From: Bacteroidota bacterium
GTDB taxonomy: Bacteria > Bacteroidota > Bacteroidia > Bacteroidales > Prolixibacteraceae
Direction of reading: 5' to 3'
DNA: 24,994 nt
Assembly (NCBI GenBank): GCA_023393265.1
Contig: JAEWME010000322.1
Location: 1-24,994, forward strand
Positions 15,514 through 24,048 of this stretch are shown here, in pieces. The position numbers and the translations under genes were made by a program. How positions within the stretch are numbered: the first letter of the stretch is position 1; every line of letters begins with the position of its first letter. The notes under the pieces were generated by a model, which did no database searches, was not told where the DNA came from, and worked only from the letters and a program-made list of their open reading frames with translations.

Positions 15514-15543
15514 GTAATAATCTGGAATTAAATTAGTTATTAC
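15514..15543. promoter_or_regulatory. Short inverted repeat upstream of thrC
   Basis: GTAATAA at 15514-15520 and TTATTAC at 15537-15543 form a perfect 7-bp inverted pair with a 16-nt spacer, 27-56 nt before the thrC start. In AT-rich DNA this could be chance. The rest of the 176-nt spacer holds only a weak hairpin near 15632-15650. Confidence 0.25.
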
Positions 15544-15663
15544 ACATCTTATATGAATCCGGATTTTATATTGTTAGCTTAAAATTTCAAAAGTTTAAAG
15601 ATATAAATTGAGTTCACCTTAAAAATAGCAAGATGGCTAATTTTTAGTTAGCAAATTGATAAA

Positions 15664-16869
15664 TTAACCTAACAACGCTTTCATAAATTCGTTGCCTTTC
15701 AGCAAGCCATACGAACCTTTTGCAGCCTCGAATTCATCGTAAACCTGAACATCATCCGGAGTTTCGCCCGGCTTGCAGATGATAAACGGAATAGCTTCGC
15801 GGGTGTGGATACGCGTTGCACAAGGCGTCGGGTGATCAGGCAAAACTGCGATTGTCACCGGCTCCTCCATTTTGCTTGTTTCTTCTACGAGGTATTTTAC
15901 AACTCTGTAATCGAGGTATTCAATGGTCCGGGTTTTTAATTCCACGTTTCCTTCGTGACCCGCTTCGTCGCTTGCTTCGATGTGCAAATAAACCAAATCA
16001 TGATCTTTCAGTGCATCAACTGTTGCTTTAGCTTTTCCTTCATAATTGGTATCATATAAGCCAGTTGCACCTTCAACTTTAATAACATCCATTCCGGCAT
16101 ATACGCCAATTCCCTGGATCAGGTCGACCGCTGAAATAACAGCAGATTTGTTGATACCAAACATTTCTTTCAATGTTGGCATTTGTGGCTTGTAACCAGG
16201 AGACCAGGGCCAAATGCTGTTTGCCACATCTTTACCCTGCTCTTTTCTTTTCAGGTTTACAGGATGATCTGCCAGCAAAGCCTGCGAGCGTAAAATCATG
16301 TAATTCAGCAATTTTGCCGTAGCTGCCGATTCAGCAATTTCAGGCTCAATGAGATACGGGCGAAATGGTTTTCCAGGAACATCGTGCGGCGGTGTACATT
16401 TCAAATGTTTGTTTCCACCTTTGATAACCAACAGATGGCGGTACGAAACACCCGGGTAAAACTTAATCACCTCGTTTCCGAGCTTATCATTCAAAAAATC
16501 AATCAGTTCATAAGCTTCCGCGTTGGAAATATGTCCTGCCGAGTGATTTTTGATATTCTGATTTTCGATACAAATTACATTACACCGCAGCGCCAGGTCG
16601 CCAGGTTCGAGAGTCACGCCAATGCTTGCTGCTTCCAAAACCCCGCGTCCTTCAAATACTTTGTGAACATCGTAACCCATCACCGAAAGGTTGGCAATCT
16701 CGCTTCCCGGATGCAAATCGTCAGACACAGTCTTCAGGCGCCCATTTCTGCCGCGTTTGGCCAAATCGTCAATTGATGGTTTATTTGCCATCTGAAGTGG
16801 CGTTTTGCCGCCATAATCAGCCAATGGCTCGTCGGCCATCCCATCGCCCAATACAATTATATATTTCAT
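15664..16869 (-). CDS. Proposed homoserine kinase of the archaeal-type phosphoglycerate mutase (ApgM) family
   Basis: This 401-residue protein belongs to the alkaline-phosphatase-superfamily metalloenzymes related to cofactor-independent phosphoglycerate mutase. The metal motifs are visible: VLGDGMAD with D9, HPGSEIANLSVMGYD (about 53-67), YLHIEASDEAGHEGN (about 295-309) and VLPDHPTPCATRIHT (about 343-357). The subfamily is annotated as a proposed homoserine kinase where it lies between thrA and thrC, and no GHMP-type thrB is seen here. The position therefore argues for homoserine phosphorylation in the threonine route, although phosphoglycerate mutase activity cannot be excluded from sequence. 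It starts 46 nt after thrA in the transcript. Confidence 0.88.
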   Translation of the reverse strand: MKYIIVLGDGMADEPLADYGGKTPLQMANKPSIDDLAKRGRNGRLKTVSDDLHPGSEIANLSVMGYDVHKVFEGRGVLEAASIGVTLEPGDLALRCNVICIENQNIKNHSAGHISNAEAYELIDFLNDKLGNEVIKFYPGVSYRHLLVIKGGNKHLKCTPPHDVPGKPFRPYLIEPEIAESAATAKLLNYMILRSQALLADHPVNLKRKEQGKDVANSIWPWSPGYKPQMPTLKEMFGINKSAVISAVDLIQGIGVYAGMDVIKVEGATGLYDTNYEGKAKATVDALKDHDLVYLHIEASDEAGHEGNVELKTRTIEYLDYRVVKYLVEETSKMEEPVTIAVLPDHPTPCATRIHTREAIPFIICKPGETPDDVQVYDEFEAAKGSYGLLKGNEFMKALLG

Positions 16870-16915
16870 GTATAAATCAAATTAACGTGAAAAGAATAAA
16901 ATTTTAGACACCCGA

Positions 16916-19345
16916 TTAAAGGTTCGAAACCCTGATGATATCGGCAAAAACACCGGCAGCAGTTACTGCAGCGCCTGCGCCGTACCCTTTGATGATCATC
17001 GGGAATTCGTGATACCTTTCGGTCGTGAACATTACCAGGTTATTCGATCCCTGAAGATCGGCAAACGGATGTCCTGCGCTTATTTCCTGAAGACCGATTT
17101 CTGCTTTACCCTCGTCAAACTTGGCCACAAAACGCCACATTCTACCAGCTTCTGCCAGCTTTTTACGGTTCGATTCGAACTCTCCGTCAATTTCGGGAAT
17201 GTTCTTCCAGAAGTCATCTACCGAGCCTTTAAAATATTTTTCAGGAATAAACCTGTTTATTTTAATGTCTTTCATCTCGAATTGGTAACCCGATTCGCGT
17301 ACCAAAATCAACAATTTTCTGGCGACATCCACTCCGCTTAAATCAATACGCGGATCTGGTTCGGCATATCCTTGTTCTTTCGCCATTTTGATCGTCTGAC
17401 TTAAAGGAACTGTCTGTCCGATTGTATTGAATATGAAATTGAGCGTTCCGGAAAGAACCGCTTCAATCTTCAGGATATTATCTCCTGAATTAACTAAATC
17501 GTTAATTGTGTTGATAATCGGCAAACCAGCACCAACATTGGTTTCGAAGAGGAATTTAACGCCTTTTCGCTTGGCAATTTTCTTCAGATTCGAATAATTT
17601 TCGTAGGTCGACGAAGCGGCCACTTTGTTAGCCGTAACAATAGAAATGTTGGCGCTGAGCAATTCAGCATACAAATCTGCAGACTTGTCGCTGGCTGTGC
17701 AATCGACAAAAATTGAGTTGTACATATTCAGCGCAATAATTTCATTCTTGAACTTTTCGAGGCTCGACTCCTGTCCTTCTTCGAGTAGTTTATCTTTAAA
17801 AGTTGCGATATCAATTCCTTCGCGGCTAAAAAGCATTTTCCGGGAATTGGCTACTCCGGCCAACTTTATCTTTAAGTGTTTTTCTTTCAGAAGTTTTGGC
17901 TGTTGCTGTCGAATCTGATCGAGTAAATTTCCACCAACAAGCCCGATGCCAAGCAGGAAAACATTGAGTTCCACGTTTTCGGAAAGGAAGAACGATTCGT
18001 GCACTACATTCAATGTTTTGCGCAAATCGGAAACCTTAACCACCCACGAAATATTGAGTTCTGATGCCCCCTGAGCGATGGCAATAATATTGATGCCGTT
18101 TTTGCCGATGGTATTGAAAAGTTTTCCGGCAACTCCGGTTGCATGTTTCATATTTTCGCCAACAATGGCAACAATGGCCAGATTATCTTCGATCGTAATT
18201 TTATTGATCTGATCGTGCAGAATTTCGCGTTCAAACTCGTGCCTGATTGCAGCTTCCGCCTTCGACGAACTTGGTGTTTCGATGGCAATGCTGATCGAAT
18301 TTTCTGATGATGCCTGCGAAATCAGGATAACATTGATATTTTGGCGGGCAAGCGCTCCAAACAAACGAGCCGAAATACCTGTAACACCAACCATTCCCAG
18401 CCCCTGAACAGTTATCAGGGTAATATTCGAAATCGACGAAATACCTTTAATCGGTAAGTCCTTCCCGTTCAGCTTACTTTCTGTGATCAGCGTTCCTTCG
18501 GCCTCTGGCTCCATCGTATTTTTGATGTGAACCGGAATTCCTTTTTTGTAAACCGGCAGGATCGTCGGCGGATAAATTACCTTGGCACCAAAATGCGACA
18601 ATTCCATCGCTTCGGAATAGCTGAGCATCTTAATGGTGTATGCTTTGCTGATAACACGCGGATCGGCGGTCATAAACCCGTTTACGTCTGTCCATATTTC
18701 GAGCGACGAAGCATCGACTGCCGCTGCCATAATAGCGCCGGTGTAGTCGGAGCCACCACGTCCGAGCGTGGTATATTCGCCGGATTCGTTTCCTGAAATA
18801 AATCCCGGAACAATCGCAATTCCTTTGAATGTTTTGAATGCTTCAGTAATCAGTTGGTTGGTCACATTAAAATCGACGATCGCTTTTCCAAAATCGCTGT
18901 TGGTGCGAATCAGTTTACTCGAATCGAACCATACTGCTCCCGAAACAAATTCGGAGATAATAAGCGACGACATTCTTTCACCAAAACCTACCACTTTATC
19001 GAGTGTTTTCGGCGTCAGCTCGCCAATCAGCGAAATTCCATGAATGATCTTTTCCAGTTCTTCCAATAAAATACGAACTTTTCTCCTGACATCATCCTGC
19101 TTTTTTCCTTCAAAGAGTTGATTGATCGTATCAATGTGGCGCGTTGTTATCTCCGTTAATTCAGCCTGAAAGTAGCCAGTTCCAATCGCAGCCATTTTTG
19201 CTGCACTTAATATCTTGTCGGTGATTCCACCCAATGCCGACACCACAACAATTAAATCGTCATGCTCTCCCATCAGGATGTTATTCACCCTTCGAATGTT
19301 TTCAGCACTTCCGACAGAGGTGCCTCCAAATTTTAAAACTTTCAT
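16916..19345 (-). CDS. thrA: Bifunctional aspartokinase / homoserine dehydrogenase
   Basis: The 809-residue fusion carries the first and third steps of the aspartate pathway. The aspartokinase domain opens with KFGGTSVG (5-12) and has GRGGSDYTGA at about 216-225. Two ACT-type regulatory domains follow (about 310-455: TVQGLGMVGVTGISARLF and AIVGENMKHATGVAGKLF), the usual site of threonine feedback. The homoserine dehydrogenase part starts with the dinucleotide-binding GIGLVGG at 466-472 and ends with the catalytic region VLSGTLNFIFN to GYGAGAAVTAAGVFADI. Length matches ThrA (about 810-820). It is the first gene of the threonine run. Upstream (19346-19464) I see a weak hairpin near the start but no leader peptide rich in Thr or Ile codons. 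Confidence 0.97.
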   Translation of the reverse strand: MKVLKFGGTSVGSAENIRRVNNILMGEHDDLIVVVSALGGITDKILSAAKMAAIGTGYFQAELTEITTRHIDTINQLFEGKKQDDVRRKVRILLEELEKIIHGISLIGELTPKTLDKVVGFGERMSSLIISEFVSGAVWFDSSKLIRTNSDFGKAIVDFNVTNQLITEAFKTFKGIAIVPGFISGNESGEYTTLGRGGSDYTGAIMAAAVDASSLEIWTDVNGFMTADPRVISKAYTIKMLSYSEAMELSHFGAKVIYPPTILPVYKKGIPVHIKNTMEPEAEGTLITESKLNGKDLPIKGISSISNITLITVQGLGMVGVTGISARLFGALARQNINVILISQASSENSISIAIETPSSSKAEAAIRHEFEREILHDQINKITIEDNLAIVAIVGENMKHATGVAGKLFNTIGKNGINIIAIAQGASELNISWVVKVSDLRKTLNVVHESFFLSENVELNVFLLGIGLVGGNLLDQIRQQQPKLLKEKHLKIKLAGVANSRKMLFSREGIDIATFKDKLLEEGQESSLEKFKNEIIALNMYNSIFVDCTASDKSADLYAELLSANISIVTANKVAASSTYENYSNLKKIAKRKGVKFLFETNVGAGLPIINTINDLVNSGDNILKIEAVLSGTLNFIFNTIGQTVPLSQTIKMAKEQGYAEPDPRIDLSGVDVARKLLILVRESGYQFEMKDIKINRFIPEKYFKGSVDDFWKNIPEIDGEFESNRKKLAEAGRMWRFVAKFDEGKAEIGLQEISAGHPFADLQGSNNLVMFTTERYHEFPMIIKGYGAGAAVTAAGVFADIIRVSNL

Positions 19346-19464
19346 AACTTTTTATTTAACGGAAGCCTTCGAATCCGTAAGTATTTCGGGCTGCCAAATT
19401 AATATTTATAAATCAAATCGCAGAATAATTTACAATTTCATAAAGCTAAGTCAGCGTTTCAAGC

Positions 19465-19510
19465 AAAAAAAATGTCCGGATGAAACAGCAATGCTGTCCC
19501 GTCCGGACAT
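19465..19510 (-). terminator. Terminator after recA, two-tier hairpin
   Basis: On the minus strand ATGTCCGGA at 19510-19502 pairs with TCCGGACAT at 19480-19472. A second small stem (ACAGC/GCTGT, 19497-19493 with 19489-19485) lies inside the loop, and a run of eight T ends the structure at 19465. It separates recA from thrA. Confidence 0.9.
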
Positions 19511-19531
19511 TGATTGCATGAAAATATACCG

Positions 19532-20557
19532 CTACATCGTCGTAGCCGTTGAGGTGATCGTTTCAAAAATTTTAGCTTCCAGTTCCTGAGCCAGTTCAGG
19601 ATTATCCTGAAGCAGGTTTTTTACAGATTCCCGCCCCTGACCGAGTTTCGTTTCGCCATAGCTAAACCACGATCCGCTTTTCTTGATGATGTTTAATTCG
19701 ACACCCAGATCGATGATTTCGCCTGTTTTTGAAATACCTTCGCCATACATGATATCAAATTCAGCTTTTTTAAATGGCGGGGCCACTTTATTTTTAACAA
19801 CTTTCACACGGGTATGATTTCCCTGGGCTTCTTCACCATCTTTAATCTGGCCAATACGCCTGATATCAAGTCGAACAGAAGCATAAAATTTCAGCGCGTT
19901 ACCACCCGTTGTTGTTTCAGGATTACCAAACATTACACCAATTTTATCGCGGAGCTGATTGATGAAAATCACGCAGGTTTTGGTCTTATTGATGTTTCCA
20001 GTCAGTTTTCGCAATGCCTGAGACATCAAACGGGCCTGAAGTCCCATTTTGGAGTCGCCCATTTCACCTTCAATCTCTGCTTTCGGGGTCAAAGCAGCAA
20101 CGGAGTCAATCACGATGATATCGACAGCACCCGAACGGATCAGGTTGTCGGCAATTTCAAGCGCCTGTTCGCCATCGTCGGGCTGCGAAATCAGCAACTC
20201 ATTGATGTCAACGCCCAGTTTCGTCGCATAAGTTGGATCGAAAGCGTGTTCTGCGTCAATAATTGCTGCAATGCCGCCTGCTTTCTGTGCCTCTGCAATG
20301 GCATGAATAGCTAGTGTTGTTTTACCTGATGATTCAGGACCAAAAATTTCGATGATTCTTCCTTTAGGATAACCGCCCACGCCCATCGCAATGTCCAGGC
20401 CGATCGAACCGGATGAAATTGCAGGAACTTCTTCTACAGCACGGTCACCTAGTTTCATAATCGAGCCTTTGCCGTAGCTTTTCTCGATTTTATCCATTGT
20501 TAACTGAAGCGCTTTAAGCTTTTCTTTGTTCTGATTGTTTTTTTCTTCGTTTGCCAT
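19532..20557 (-). CDS. recA: Recombinase RecA
   Basis: At 341 residues this is the ATP-dependent strand-exchange protein and LexA co-protease of homologous recombination. Walker A is GPESSGKT at 73-80, Walker B is VDIIVIDSVAALTPKAEIEGE (about 145-165), and the DNA-binding loops include MGLQARLMSQALRKLTG and FINQLRDKIGVMFGNPETTTGGNALKFYAS. The C-terminal tail is short and ends in STATTM, less acidic than in E. coli RecA. The start ATG lies one base after the bcp stop (TAACATG), so translation is probably coupled. No LexA-type box is seen in front of bcp. Confidence 0.98.
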   Translation of the reverse strand: MANEEKNNQNKEKLKALQLTMDKIEKSYGKGSIMKLGDRAVEEVPAISSGSIGLDIAMGVGGYPKGRIIEIFGPESSGKTTLAIHAIAEAQKAGGIAAIIDAEHAFDPTYATKLGVDINELLISQPDDGEQALEIADNLIRSGAVDIIVIDSVAALTPKAEIEGEMGDSKMGLQARLMSQALRKLTGNINKTKTCVIFINQLRDKIGVMFGNPETTTGGNALKFYASVRLDIRRIGQIKDGEEAQGNHTRVKVVKNKVAPPFKKAEFDIMYGEGISKTGEIIDLGVELNIIKKSGSWFSYGETKLGQGRESVKNLLQDNPELAQELEAKIFETITSTATTM

Positions 20558-20558
20558 G

Positions 20559-21026
20559 TTAATTGATTTCTAATGCTTTTATGATTTGGTCGGTGTGATT
20601 TTTAGTGTCAACTTTCTCAAAAATATCAACAATGATTCCGTTCTCGTCGATTACAAAAGTTGTACGCAAAACACCCATATATTTTCGTCCATACATACTT
20701 TTTTCGCCCCACACACCATAAGCCTGAAGAATCTCGGTCGATGGGTCAGCTATCAGGTTGAAGCCGAAGCCAAACTTATCGGCAAACTTCTTATGAGAGG
20801 CTACGTTATCGGGGCTAATCCCTATAACTTCATAACCTTTCGACAACCACATCGCGTAGTTATCGTTCATGTTACACGATTCTGCCGTACAACCGGGCGT
20901 ATTATCCTTGGGGTAAAAATAAAGGATTACCTTCTTCCCCCTGAACGAGTCCAGCGAGATAGTGTCTCCGTTTTGATTTAATCCCTGAAATTCAGGAGCT
21001 TTATCACCTTTTCCCAGAATAGACAT
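20559..21026 (-). CDS. bcp: Thiol peroxidase Bcp (peroxiredoxin)
   Basis: The 155-residue peroxiredoxin reduces hydrogen peroxide and organic peroxides with thioredoxin. The peroxidatic cysteine is C46 in YPKDNTPGCTAES and the resolving cysteine C51 lies five residues later, the atypical 2-Cys Bcp/PrxQ arrangement. GVWGEKSMYGRKYMGVLRTTFVID (about 108-131) is characteristic. The frame could start two codons earlier at a TTG (21032), but the ATG at 21026 places MSILGKGDKAPEF at the standard start. It is the first gene of bcp-recA, with a likely promoter 23 nt upstream. Confidence 0.95.
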   Translation of the reverse strand: MSILGKGDKAPEFQGLNQNGDTISLDSFRGKKVILYFYPKDNTPGCTAESCNMNDNYAMWLSKGYEVIGISPDNVASHKKFADKFGFGFNLIADPSTEILQAYGVWGEKSMYGRKYMGVLRTTFVIDENGIIVDIFEKVDTKNHTDQIIKALEIN

Positions 21027-21048
21027 TGTCAATTAATTTTAAGTTATA

Positions 21049-21056
21049 CAAATATA
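21049..21056 (-). promoter_or_regulatory. -7 element for bcp-recA
   Basis: On the minus strand TATATTTG is a perfect TAnnTTTG match 22 nt before the bcp ATG. The -33 region (near 21076-21082, CGTTTCG) is only a poor match. Confidence 0.45.
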
Positions 21057-21237
21057 CTCTAAATAATGATATGAAGGCGAAACGACTATCTGCTGAACCG
21101 GCTATGAGTGAATAAAAAATCATTTAGACGACTCACTTTCAATACATTAATGCAGATAAAAACTTATCCACAAACCAACATTAATAAATGATACAATCTT
21201 AAAGTTTAGCCTGTAAAATCAGCTGTTCCTTGGTACA

Positions 21238-21252
21238 TTTTTTGTATTTTTA
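21238..21252 (+). promoter_or_regulatory. Candidate promoter core for the SPOR-clpS-nfeD-floA operon
   Basis: TTTTTTGTATTTTTA repeats the sequence at 11158-11172 exactly and lies 25 nt before the ATG at 21278. The rest of the spacer from 21057 is AT-rich without other clear features. Confidence 0.4.
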
Positions 21253-21277
21253 AACCCAAATCAACGTATCGAATATC

Positions 21278-22243
21278 ATGTCAACCTTCATAAAAGTCCG
21301 ACTTAAAACAAGCTTACTTTTCCTAATGTTTATAACCGGAACCCAGGTTTTTCAGGCTTTCGGAAATAAACAAAGTCAATCGTTGCTCATTTATAATTTG
21401 CAATTTCCTGACGGTAGGACTTCTCCGGATACAACTAATACTCAAGAGCCAATTGTTTCGAACTTGGTAAGGCATAATAATCTTTCAAAAAATGATATTG
21501 ATTTTCAAATCAATTCAGAAATTGTTTATTTAAATACCTCTCAATTCAAAAATCCCGAAGCAAAAAAAATGTTTTTGCAGGCAATTGAAAAAGAAGGAAA
21601 ACTGGAGCAGGTTGTCGCACAAGCCGATAGCCTCAGAAAGATTTATACTGCGGCCAGTGATGAGCAAAAAGATGAAATTGCCGCTAAAATTTTGAGGTTG
21701 GAACAACAAACCATGGAGCTAAACAGTGAACTGCCTGATTTATATGAACAGGTTAGGCGGCTCGAAAATGAAATCTGGGGAAAAGCTTCGGAAGCCGAAA
21801 TAACCGGATTTCAGGAAAAAATTAAAAACTACAGAGATAGTATTCAACAGATTGAGCAATTTAAAATCGACAAAACATCGGTTATCGACAAAAATCTTCC
21901 GGATACAATTGACTTTTATCCATTAGAACAAAAGAATGCACCGAAAGCGGAGCCTGGCAACGCAGTTGTATACAAAATACAAATTGGCGCTTATAAAGGC
22001 AGACTTCCCGATTCAGCTTCGAAACTTATTAAAAAACTGTCTGTTATTAGAAAAATAGATAACTCAAAGGACGAAAAGGGCATGACTATTTACACTACTG
22101 GGAACCTGAAAACATACAAAGAAGCTGCTACCATGCAAGCCCAGGTGAAACAGGAAGGTGTAAAAAATGCAACTATTACCGCATACAAAAACGGAAAAAA
22201 AATAGCGGTTGACGAAGCAAAAAAAATAAGTAACGAACTATGA
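21278..22243 (+). CDS. SPOR-domain protein with coiled coil, exported
   Basis: This 321-residue protein has an N-terminal signal or anchor (about 11-29, LLFLMFITGTQVFQAFG), a charged helical middle with coiled-coil pattern (about 95-200: LEQVVAQADSLRKIYTAAS, KILRLEQQTMELNSELPD, EQVRRLENEIWG), and a C-terminal SPOR domain (about 230-310: YKIQIGAYKGRLPDSASKL and GNLKTYKEAATMQAQVK). SPOR domains bind denuded peptidoglycan, so a role in the periplasm at division or remodelling sites is likely. Its stop overlaps the clpS start (ATGA), so it heads a tightly coupled operon. Confidence 0.85.
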   Translation: MSTFIKVRLKTSLLFLMFITGTQVFQAFGNKQSQSLLIYNLQFPDGRTSPDTTNTQEPIVSNLVRHNNLSKNDIDFQINSEIVYLNTSQFKNPEAKKMFLQAIEKEGKLEQVVAQADSLRKIYTAASDEQKDEIAAKILRLEQQTMELNSELPDLYEQVRRLENEIWGKASEAEITGFQEKIKNYRDSIQQIEQFKIDKTSVIDKNLPDTIDFYPLEQKNAPKAEPGNAVVYKIQIGAYKGRLPDSASKLIKKLSVIRKIDNSKDEKGMTIYTTGNLKTYKEAATMQAQVKQEGVKNATITAYKNGKKIAVDEAKKISNEL

Positions 22244-22521
22244 CAGCCAAGGAGATACCACAAAAGGAGATCAGAATTGATGAAGACCATTTGATTGGAA
22301 ATGAACGGTTTTTGGTTCTTCACAACGACGATTATCATACATTCGACTATGTGATCAACGCGTTGATTGACATCTGCGATCACGATTTTGTTCAGGCAGA
22401 ACAATGCACTTTATTAATTCATTATAAAGGGAAATGTGAAGTAAAAAAAGGTAGTTTTTCGTATCTTAGACCAATGAAAAATGCCTTGGTGCAAAAAGAC
22501 CTGAAAGCAACAATTGACTAA
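22240..22521 (+). CDS. clpS: ATP-dependent Clp protease adaptor ClpS
   Basis: The 93-residue adaptor delivers N-degron proteins to ClpAP or a related Clp ATPase. The conserved FLVLHNDDYHTFDYVI (24-39) holds the NDD motif that binds the N-terminal residue of the substrate, and LLIHYKGKCEVKKG contains the histidine expected at the equivalent of E. coli H66. Its start overlaps the upstream stop by four bases. No Clp ATPase gene is beside it; the next genes encode a membrane NfeD-like protein and a flotillin-like protein. Confidence 0.93.
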   Translation: MTAKEIPQKEIRIDEDHLIGNERFLVLHNDDYHTFDYVINALIDICDHDFVQAEQCTLLIHYKGKCEVKKGSFSYLRPMKNALVQKDLKATID

Positions 22522-22529
22522 ACTACATC

Positions 22530-22997
22530 ATGGATTTCCTGATCATCCTGTTTTTAATCGTACTTGGTATTGTTTTGCTCCTGATTGAATTTACAATTCT
22601 TCCTGGAATAACGGTAGCAGGCGTTGCCGGAGTGCTGGTATTTATTTATAGTATCTATCTTGCATTCAGCAGCTATGGCACACTGGCCGGATTCCTGACT
22701 TTGGCTTTTGTACTGATTGCATCACCGTTTTTAGTTGTTTTTCTATTTAAAGGCAAAGCCGGAAAAAAGATGGTATTGAATGCGGTGGTATCGGGAATTA
22801 CCAATGAAATTGACGAGAGCAAAGTAAAAATAGGGGACGAAGGAACCACAATTGGACGCCTCGCTCCAATGGGAAAGATCAGGGTAAACGATGAAGTGGT
22901 AGAAGTTAAAACAACCGGGAAATTTGTTGATCCGGGAGAGAAAGTAAAAATTATACAAATTGAAAAATCACTGATAACAGTAGAACCTCTAAACTAA
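22530..22997 (+). CDS. NfeD-like membrane protein
   Basis: At 155 residues this is the short NfeD type without the protease domain. Two or three hydrophobic stretches (about 3-24, 27-47, 52-74) precede a small C-terminal OB fold (about 90-155: GDEGTTIGRLAPMGKIRVNDEVVEVKT to GEKVKIIQIEKSLITVEPL). NfeD proteins are regular partners of flotillin/SPFH proteins, and floA follows after 5 nt, which supports the call. It starts 8 nt after clpS. Confidence 0.9.
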   Translation: MDFLIILFLIVLGIVLLLIEFTILPGITVAGVAGVLVFIYSIYLAFSSYGTLAGFLTLAFVLIASPFLVVFLFKGKAGKKMVLNAVVSGITNEIDESKVKIGDEGTTIGRLAPMGKIRVNDEVVEVKTTGKFVDPGEKVKIIQIEKSLITVEPLN

Positions 22998-23002
22998 AAA
23001 TC

Positions 23003-23989
23003 ATGGAACAAATACAAGGTCTTGGCGTTTTCGGCCTGATTGCGGGAATTTTTATTCTGCTCATCATTATCCTTTATTACATTCCCATTGGGTTGTGGTT
23101 TTCGGCACTGGTGTCTGATGTCAGGATTTCGCTGATGCAGCTTTTCCTGATGCGGTTTCGAAAAGTTCCGCCGTCAGTCATTGTCCGTGCCATGATTGAA
23201 GGAACAAAAGCCGGTTTGGTTTTGAACCGCGACCAGTTGGAAGCACATTACCTGGCTGGCGGACATGTCGAAAAAGTGGTGCATGCGCTTGTTTCGGCTC
23301 AAAAAGCAAACATCGATCTTCCATTCAAAATGGCAACAGCGATTGATCTGGCCGGTCGCGACGTTTTTCAGGCAGTTCAAATGTCGGTGAATCCCAAAGT
23401 AATTGACACGCCTCCGGTTGCTGCAGTAGCCAAAGATGGTATTCAGTTAATTTGCAAAGCGAGGGTTACGGTGCGCGCCAACATTCGTCAATTGGTTGGT
23501 GGTGCAGGCGAAGAAACTGTTTTAGCTCGTGTTGGCGAAGGAATCGTTTCGTCTATTGGTTCATCACATACGCACAAAGCAGTACTCGAAAATCCGGATT
23601 CTATCTCAAAAGTAGTGCTGGCTAAAGGACTTGATGCAGGAACCGCTTTCGAAATTTTATCGATCGACATTGCCGATATTGATATTGGTAAAAACATTGG
23701 TGCCGGGCTGCAAATGGACCAGGCTGAAGCTGACAAAAATATTGCTCAGGCCAAAGCAGAAGAAAGAAGAGCAATGGCAGTGGCTCTCGAACAGGAAATG
23801 AAAGCAAAGGCGCAGGAAGCACGAGCCAAAGTGATTGATGCTGAAGCTCAGATTCCAATGGCAATGGCCGAGGCCTTCAGAAATGGCAACCTTGGAATTA
23901 TGGACTACATGAAATACAAAAACATCATGGCCGACACGTCCATGCGGGAATCCATCTCTAACGAAGAACAAAACAGAAAGAAAAAGTAG
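23003..23989 (+). CDS. floA: Flotillin-like protein FloA (UPF0365)
   Basis: This 328-residue protein scaffolds membrane microdomains. A hydrophobic hairpin or membrane segment at about 8-30 (GLIAGIFILLIIILYYIPIGLWF) is followed by the SPFH/PHB-like domain (about 40-230: LMQLFLMRFRKVPPSVIVRAMIEGTKAGL, ARVTVRANIRQLVGGAGEETVLARVGEGIVSSIGS). An alanine/glutamate-rich helical region (about 240-285: DQAEADKNIAQAKAEERRAMAVALEQEMKAKAQEARAKV) follows, then a short tail ending RKKK. It is the last gene of the SPOR-clpS-nfeD-floA run and closes with a strong terminator. Confidence 0.95.
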   Translation: MEQIQGLGVFGLIAGIFILLIIILYYIPIGLWFSALVSDVRISLMQLFLMRFRKVPPSVIVRAMIEGTKAGLVLNRDQLEAHYLAGGHVEKVVHALVSAQKANIDLPFKMATAIDLAGRDVFQAVQMSVNPKVIDTPPVAAVAKDGIQLICKARVTVRANIRQLVGGAGEETVLARVGEGIVSSIGSSHTHKAVLENPDSISKVVLAKGLDAGTAFEILSIDIADIDIGKNIGAGLQMDQAEADKNIAQAKAEERRAMAVALEQEMKAKAQEARAKVIDAEAQIPMAMAEAFRNGNLGIMDYMKYKNIMADTSMRESISNEEQNRKKK

Positions 23990-24010
23990 TTTTCTAAATC
24001 ATATAGAAGT

Positions 24011-24047
24011 AAAAAACCTTGTCATTTTTTCTGACAAGGTTTTTTTT
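24011..24047. terminator. Bidirectional terminator between floA and rhaB
   Basis: AAAAAACCTTGTCA at 24011-24024 pairs over 14 bp with 24032-24045, loop of 7 nt, with T-runs on both strands. It ends two bases from the rhaB stop and 22 nt past floA. Confidence 0.92.
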
Positions 24048-24048
24048 A

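Noticed and set aside
19346..19464. Possible threonine attenuator before thrA
   Set aside because: No leader peptide rich in Thr or Ile codons and only a weak hairpin; the strong hairpin nearby ends recA.
21027..21032. TTG start for bcp two codons upstream
   Set aside because: The ATG at 21026 gives the standard N terminus; TTG starts are uncommon.
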